Assembly (NCBI RefSeq): GCF_039414295.1
Contig: NZ_JBCITM010000003.1
Coordinates: 124,001 to 188,000, forward strand
From: Anoxynatronum sibiricum
GTDB lineage: Bacteria > Bacillota > Clostridia > Peptostreptococcales > Tindalliaceae
Reading direction: 5' to 3'
DNA length: 64,000 nucleotides
The notes beneath the pieces are model-generated. The model saw only the letters and a list, made by a program, of their open reading frames with translations. It was not told where the DNA came from and searched no databases. The position numbers and the translations under genes are program-made. Positions within the stretch are counted from its first letter, which is position 1; every line of letters starts with the position of its first letter. Shown here one piece after another: positions 60,014 to 64,000 of the stretch.

Positions 60014-61426
60014 ATGAAGCAGTACATGAAGCAGTATATGGAACTAACGAACAGGTACAGAGAGTCGATCATTCACCATTCACAGCAGCTGGTGCGTATC
60101 AAAAGTGTGGAAAGTGAACCGCTGCCCGGAATGCCATTCGGCGAGGGTGTTAATCAGGCACTGGTGTACATGTTACAGTTAGCTCGGGAACTGGGATTTG
60201 AAACTGCAAATGTGGATGGATACGCAGGTCATGCTGATCTGGGAACGGGAGAGGAAATTGTTGCGGTACTGGTTCATCTCGATGTGGTACCTGAAGGAAC
60301 TGGGTGGGAGCATCCTCCCTATGGCGGCGAAATTCATGATGACAAGATATATGGCCGCGGTATCATTGATGATAAGGGGCCTGCTGTTGCGTCCCTCTAT
60401 GCCATGAAAATTCTGGCGGACACAGGACTGCCGCTGCAAAAAAAAATCAGGTTGATTTTTGGAACAGACGAAGAATCCGGATGGAAGGACCTGGAGGTTT
60501 ACTTTAAGCATTATCCAAGGCCCAAAACAGGCTTTTCTCCCGATGCAGAGTTTCCATTGATTCATGGAGAGAAAGGCATTCAGATTTTTGATCTTAAAGG
60601 TCGGTGGAATCAGGATAATGCAGATGTGGTTATTGAGGAAATAAAAGGCGGCAATGCTCCCAACATGGTGCCCGACAGTTGCTGTGTGAAGTTGGCGGCT
60701 GCGGAAAATCTGAAATCAGCCATGAGTGAGTCGTTTCTTTCTTTTAACCGAAGAACCGGATTTGAGTTAAGCATGGAAGATCTTCAGGAAAAAGTGATCA
60801 TTACGGCACCGGGTGTTTCTGCCCATGGCAGCACCCCTGAAAAAGGGAAAAATGCCATTTCACATATGTTACTATTTCTGGCAGAGTGTCCGGGTTTGAG
60901 TGAAGGGGTCAGCCGTTTGATTGGGTTTTATAATCAACATATTGGTCTTGAAGTCAATGGTAAGGCCATGGGATGCGGCTATGAAGATGATGTATCGGGA
61001 AAACTGGTGTTTAATGTTGGGCAAGTGAAAGGCGACCAACATGAAATAACATGGACGGTCAACACACGTTATCCCATTACAATTGAAGGAGAACAAGTGC
61101 TGAAGGGTATGGCACCAGTTTTGAAACGGAACAATATTGAACTGATCATGCATGAAGATGTGGAACCGCTATACGTTCCCAAAGAAGATGAGCTGGTGCA
61201 GAAACTCATGCAGGTATACCGCGAAGCCACGGGAGATCTGACCAGTGAGCCCTTTACCATAGGTGGTGGGACGTATGCCCGGGCGCTTGATAAAGGTGTT
61301 GCTTTTGGGCCGTTGTTTCCCGGACAGGAAGAGTTGGCACATCAAAAAAATGAGTTTATGAAAGTGGAAGATCTTCTGAGGATGACCAGTCTATATGCAG
61401 CTGCCCTGGCATCTTTGGCAGGTTGA
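60014..61426 (+). CDS. pepV: Dipeptidase PepV
   Basis: The 470 residues belong to the M20 peptidases: VLVHLDVVPEGTGW with a metal His and Asp, GRGIIDDKGPA, FGTDEESGWKD with the catalytic and metal Glu residues, and IGGGTYARALDKGVAFGP near the end. PepV hydrolyses a wide range of dipeptides in the cytoplasm. AAGGAG is 7 bases before ATG 60014; the start encodes a small MKQYMKQYME duplication. Confidence 0.93.
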   Translation: MKQYMKQYMELTNRYRESIIHHSQQLVRIKSVESEPLPGMPFGEGVNQALVYMLQLARELGFETANVDGYAGHADLGTGEEIVAVLVHLDVVPEGTGWEHPPYGGEIHDDKIYGRGIIDDKGPAVASLYAMKILADTGLPLQKKIRLIFGTDEESGWKDLEVYFKHYPRPKTGFSPDAEFPLIHGEKGIQIFDLKGRWNQDNADVVIEEIKGGNAPNMVPDSCCVKLAAAENLKSAMSESFLSFNRRTGFELSMEDLQEKVIITAPGVSAHGSTPEKGKNAISHMLLFLAECPGLSEGVSRLIGFYNQHIGLEVNGKAMGCGYEDDVSGKLVFNVGQVKGDQHEITWTVNTRYPITIEGEQVLKGMAPVLKRNNIELIMHEDVEPLYVPKEDELVQKLMQVYREATGDLTSEPFTIGGGTYARALDKGVAFGPLFPGQEELAHQKNEFMKVEDLLRMTSLYAAALASLAG

Positions 61427-61548
61427 TGGTCTAAAGATAGAACCACAGCCACATATTTTGATAAAAATTAGGACCTTGTGATTCATTCTTGTACCTTTAT
61501 GGTATGATGGTTGTTAGAAATGAGCGAGGAAGAAAAGGAGCGACGCAA

Positions 61549-61719
61549 GTGCTTGATCAACAGAAAATAGAACGAATTAATCAATTAGCTCAGAAGAAGA
61601 GGACGGTAGGCTTGACTGAAGCTGAAACCATTGAGCAACAGGAGTTGAGGCAAGAATACCTGAAAGCCTTTCGTCAGTCTTTCAGAGGACAGCTGGACAA
61701 TATTGAATGGACTGATTAA
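61549..61719 (+). CDS. DUF896 (YnzC-type) small protein
   Basis: The GTG at 61549 is 8 bases after AAAGGAGCG. The 56 residues contain IERINQLAQKKRTVGLTEAE and RQEYLKAFRQSFRGQLDNI, the two-helix DUF896 pattern. YnzC-type proteins are SOS-linked in some Bacillus, but the role is not settled. It lies 48 bases before the DegS-like kinase. Confidence 0.9.
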   Translation: MLDQQKIERINQLAQKKRTVGLTEAETIEQQELRQEYLKAFRQSFRGQLDNIEWTD

Positions 61720-61766
61720 GAGAGTGTTTGCCGTTGCAGACACGGCCAAGCGGGAGGGTACGAAAG

Positions 61767-62924
61767 ATGGCGCAGGAATATGTTAACAATGCAGAAAAAA
61801 TGAACCAGGTGCTCAGCCGCATTTTTACAGCCATTGAAGAAAGTAAAGAAGAAATATTTGAAATGACTGACACTCTTAACAAAGAGTGCTCCCGCCTGGA
61901 AGATAAACTAAGCCATATAAATGATAAGGTGAAAGCGGTTATCGATGAAGTCGAGGTGTTGGAACGCAAGGAAAAGAGAAGTCGGCGGGTACTGGTGGAC
62001 GTCAGCCGGGACTTTTCCCGTCACAGTGAAGAAATGATTCGAAATGCCTATGAACAGGCCAATGATCTTCAAATTCAGCTGATCATTAAAAGACAGGAAG
62101 AAGAAGAACTGGCCAGAGAACGAAAAGATGTTGAGATGCATATCCGCAATGCCCGGGCGACTCTGGAGCGGGCAGAAAGACTTACTACCAAATTTAGTGT
62201 TGCGCTGGAGTTTCTGGAAGGCAATATGGAAGACTTCAGCAATACCATTACAGACTTGGAACAGCGACAGCTGCTGGGGAGAAAAATCATCCAGGTACAG
62301 GAAGAAGAACGCAGAAGGGTCTCCAGGGAGATTCACGACGGGCCTGCCCAAACATTTTCCAACATTCTTCTTAAAATAGATTTATGCGAGAAGCTGATGA
62401 ACATTGACATGAAGAGAGCGCGGGAAGAAACAGCGTCATTGAAACAAATTGTTCGTCAAAGCACCAAAGAAATTCGCAAGATTATTTATAACCTTCGACC
62501 GATGGCCATCGATGATCTGGGTCTGGAACCGACACTGCGCCGCTACATTGAAGATTTCGAAACAGATTCCGGTCTGAAAATTGTCTTCGAGGTTGTTGGA
62601 GAGCTTCAGTTGGAAGACGCCATTCATAAGCTGGCTCTTTTCAGAGTTGTTCAGGAAGCATTAAACAATGTGAACAAACATGCCAAAGCCACTGCCTGCA
62701 CAGTTATGCTGAAAAAGGAAAGTGAGCAGGTGATGTTAATGATTCGGGATAACGGCCGGGGCTTTGATCTGAACAGAGTCAGGGTCAGTCAGGAAAACGG
62801 GTTTGGTATTATGAACATGAAAGAGCGAGTGGAGTTGCTCAACGGCAACCTTAAAATAGACTCAACACCGGGGCAGGGAACCATTCTGACGGTTACTCTG
62901 CCACTTCAACTTCAGGAGGTATAA
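61767..62924 (+). CDS. degS: Cytoplasmic DegS-type sensor histidine kinase
   Basis: The 385 residues have no membrane span. A long coiled-coil sensor region (residues 15-175, with NAEKMNQVLSRIFTAIEESK) matches DegS, followed by the HisKA_3 site RRVSREIHDGPAQ with His190 and an ATPase with ALNNVNKHAKA, IRDNGRGFD and GFGIMNM. It phosphorylates the adjacent DegU-like regulator. GGGAGGG precedes ATG 61767. Confidence 0.92.
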   Translation: MAQEYVNNAEKMNQVLSRIFTAIEESKEEIFEMTDTLNKECSRLEDKLSHINDKVKAVIDEVEVLERKEKRSRRVLVDVSRDFSRHSEEMIRNAYEQANDLQIQLIIKRQEEEELARERKDVEMHIRNARATLERAERLTTKFSVALEFLEGNMEDFSNTITDLEQRQLLGRKIIQVQEEERRRVSREIHDGPAQTFSNILLKIDLCEKLMNIDMKRAREETASLKQIVRQSTKEIRKIIYNLRPMAIDDLGLEPTLRRYIEDFETDSGLKIVFEVVGELQLEDAIHKLALFRVVQEALNNVNKHAKATACTVMLKKESEQVMLMIRDNGRGFDLNRVRVSQENGFGIMNMKERVELLNGNLKIDSTPGQGTILTVTLPLQLQEV

Positions 62925-62925
62925 T

Positions 62926-63585
62926 ATGGATAAAATCAGACTTCTCATTGTTGACGATCACTCTCTGGTTCGCCAGGGGTTGAGTCAGATCCTTTCCCTT
63001 GAACCCGATATCGAAGTGGTGGGAGAAGCCAGAGATGGCGAAGAGTGCCTTCAAAAGGTGAAGGAACTGCATCCCGACGTCACCCTTCTTGATATCAATA
63101 TGCCCAACATGAATGGTATTAAAGCCTTGCGAAAACTGAAAGATATGGATCAAAACACGAAAGTGATCATTCTTACCTTTCACGAAGAGATCGAATACCT
63201 TTTTGAAACATTTAACCTGGGAGCCAATGGATACATTGTAAAGGACGCGGAAAGTGATGTGCTGATCCATGGCATCAGAGAAGTTTATAACGGTGTTTCC
63301 TATGTGTATCCGACAATGGCAGAGGGTGAAGCCAGCCAGTTGAATATGATTCGCCACGTTGAAGGAAGCGGCCAGGAAACACATAAGGCACAGTTAACCA
63401 AACGGGAATATGAAATTCTCACGCTCATTGCCGATGGCCTCAACAACAGAGAAATAGCCAACACCCTCTTTATCAGCGAAAAAACAGTCAAAAATCACGT
63501 GTCCAATATTTTCAAGAAGATTAAAGTGAATGACCGAACACAGGCAGCCATTTATGCGTATCGCAACAAGATCAAGAGCATCTGA
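62926..63585 (+). CDS. degU: DegU-type LuxR family response regulator
   Basis: It starts one base after the degS stop. The 219 residues comprise a receiver domain (VDDHSLVRQG, phospho-acceptor Asp56 in LLDINMPNMNG, Lys near 105 in VKDAES) and a LuxR helix-turn-helix (LTKREYEILTLIADGLNN, EKTVKNHVSNIFKKI). With DegS it should control secretion, motility or stress genes. Confidence 0.94.
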   Translation: MDKIRLLIVDDHSLVRQGLSQILSLEPDIEVVGEARDGEECLQKVKELHPDVTLLDINMPNMNGIKALRKLKDMDQNTKVIILTFHEEIEYLFETFNLGANGYIVKDAESDVLIHGIREVYNGVSYVYPTMAEGEASQLNMIRHVEGSGQETHKAQLTKREYEILTLIADGLNNREIANTLFISEKTVKNHVSNIFKKIKVNDRTQAAIYAYRNKIKSI

Positions 63586-63616
63586 TACCTTACATAACGA
63601 TGACCGGAATTGCCAG

Positions 63617-63658
63617 AATAAGGTAAAGCAGCCCATTGCCGGGAGGCTTTACCTTATT
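63617..63658. terminator. Hairpin after degU
   Basis: AATAAGGTAAAGC and GCTTTACCTTATT give a 13-base-pair stem. There is no T tract beyond the arm itself, so termination would be moderate. Confidence 0.6.
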
Positions 63659-63755
63659 GCACTTTGTAAGACAACGTATTTTGCTTCCCAGTGGAACTGC
63701 AGGCATATTTGCACATGAAAAAACTCCCAGGTTCTCTGGAAGCTTAAGTCATATA

Positions 63756-63842
63756 TGGTGCCGCGGAAGGGAATCGAACCCCCACGATGTTGCCATCGGC
63801 AGATTTTGAGTCTGCTGCGTCTGCCAGTTCCGCCACCGCGGC
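63756..63842 (-). tRNA. tRNA-Leu (CAA anticodon), CCA encoded
   Basis: Read on the minus strand it has acceptor stem GCCGCGG/CCGCGGC, a D arm with GGCAGACGC, anticodon stem GCAGA/TCTGC with loop CTCAAAA (anticodon CAA), a long variable arm with CGATG/CATCG and a TTCGATT loop, then A and CCA. The long arm and anticodon identify leucine. Confidence 0.95.
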
Positions 63843-63986
63843 ATGGTACGAAGAAAATAATACCAAAAGTGAGGAAGAAAGTCAAGGAGATTCTTTTGTA
63901 AGTGTTTCTTTTAGGACTGGCACTCATTTACGGCAACCCGTCAAAATGGTACAATGACAAAGAGTCTTCACGAAAGGATGGTTATC

Positions 63987-64000
63987 ATGCCGGAGCAGAT
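63987..64000 (+). CDS. Start of a gene that runs out of the window
   Basis: An ATG at 63987, 9 bases after GAAAGG, opens a frame that continues to the last base (MPEQ). Too little is present to name it; an ATG at 63978 is in frame also. Confidence 0.4.

Noticed and set aside
1..64000. CRISPR array, prophage, insertion sequence or replication origin
   Set aside because: No regularly spaced repeats, transposase, phage genes or DnaA-box clusters were seen; the group II intron is the only mobile element.

Overview
The window reads as a mesophilic, anaerobic, spore-former-type Firmicute of class Clostridia. This rests on the gene families present (Mop-type aldehyde oxidoreductase, HndABCD-type [FeFe] hydrogenase, ECF transporter parts, PepV, a YnzC-type small protein, DegS/DegU, bactofilin), on strong AGGAGG ribosome binding sites, frequent GTG/TTG starts, consensus sigma-A promoters and moderate GC. 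I cannot name a species.

Bases 1-26100 form a molybdenum/tungsten region. It holds the end of an EcfT gene, two Cys-free sulfite-oxidase-fold proteins, then a Moco riboswitch in front of an ECF S-component-like protein and a NifX-like protein. Next comes a Mop-type molybdenum aldehyde oxidoreductase, followed by a run that matches in content and order the poorly understood gene set known from Desulfovibrio vulgaris DVU_1551-1559: a flavin/FeS dicluster protein, a zinc-ribbon protein, methyltransferase TrsM, a C-GCAxxG-C-C protein, radical SAM protein TrsS, an AMP/CoA ligase-like protein, a molybdopterin-binding protein and an NTP transferase fused to an HD domain. A histidine phosphatase and an XdhC-type maturation factor follow. 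A second Moco riboswitch precedes a four-gene HndABCD hydrogenase. A third precedes a kinase-like gene and is followed by a second, unassigned structured leader with its own terminator. Molbindin and MOT1-type transporter genes lie on the minus strand. A fourth Moco riboswitch precedes an orphan TupA tungstate-binding lipoprotein.

Bases 26178-37956 are catabolic: an EamA transporter, an IclR regulator, a VOC protein, then a LacI/KdgR-like regulator with three similar operator sites and an operon of sugar isomerase, KduI, 2-hydroxyacid dehydrogenase, TRAP transporter DctPQM, zinc dehydrogenase and KduD. This is a hexuronate-type pathway.

Bases 38088-48831 hold a PAS histidine kinase facing a sensory-type [FeFe] hydrogenase homologue, NAD kinase, an RluA pseudouridine synthase, tRNA-Ala, two MoeA-type genes (the second fused to a periplasmic-binding-like domain), a MOSC protein, a degenerate GGDEF protein with a ribbon-helix-helix tail, and a TIM-barrel protein. 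A group IIC intron, its reverse transcriptase broken by one TGA, sits just after the terminator of that last gene.

Bases 50717-64000 are mostly housekeeping: a PHP phosphatase, a very short Cys-rich protein gene with a perfect promoter and terminator, an asymmetric heterodimeric ABC exporter, a MocR-type regulator, a lipid kinase, bactofilin and M23 peptidase, PepV, a YnzC-type protein, DegS/DegU and tRNA-Leu. The best candidates for undescribed biology are the TrsS/TrsM set under Moco control, the Moco-regulated ECF/SUOX-fold group, the second leader RNA at 22137-22290, and the 46-residue Cys-rich protein.
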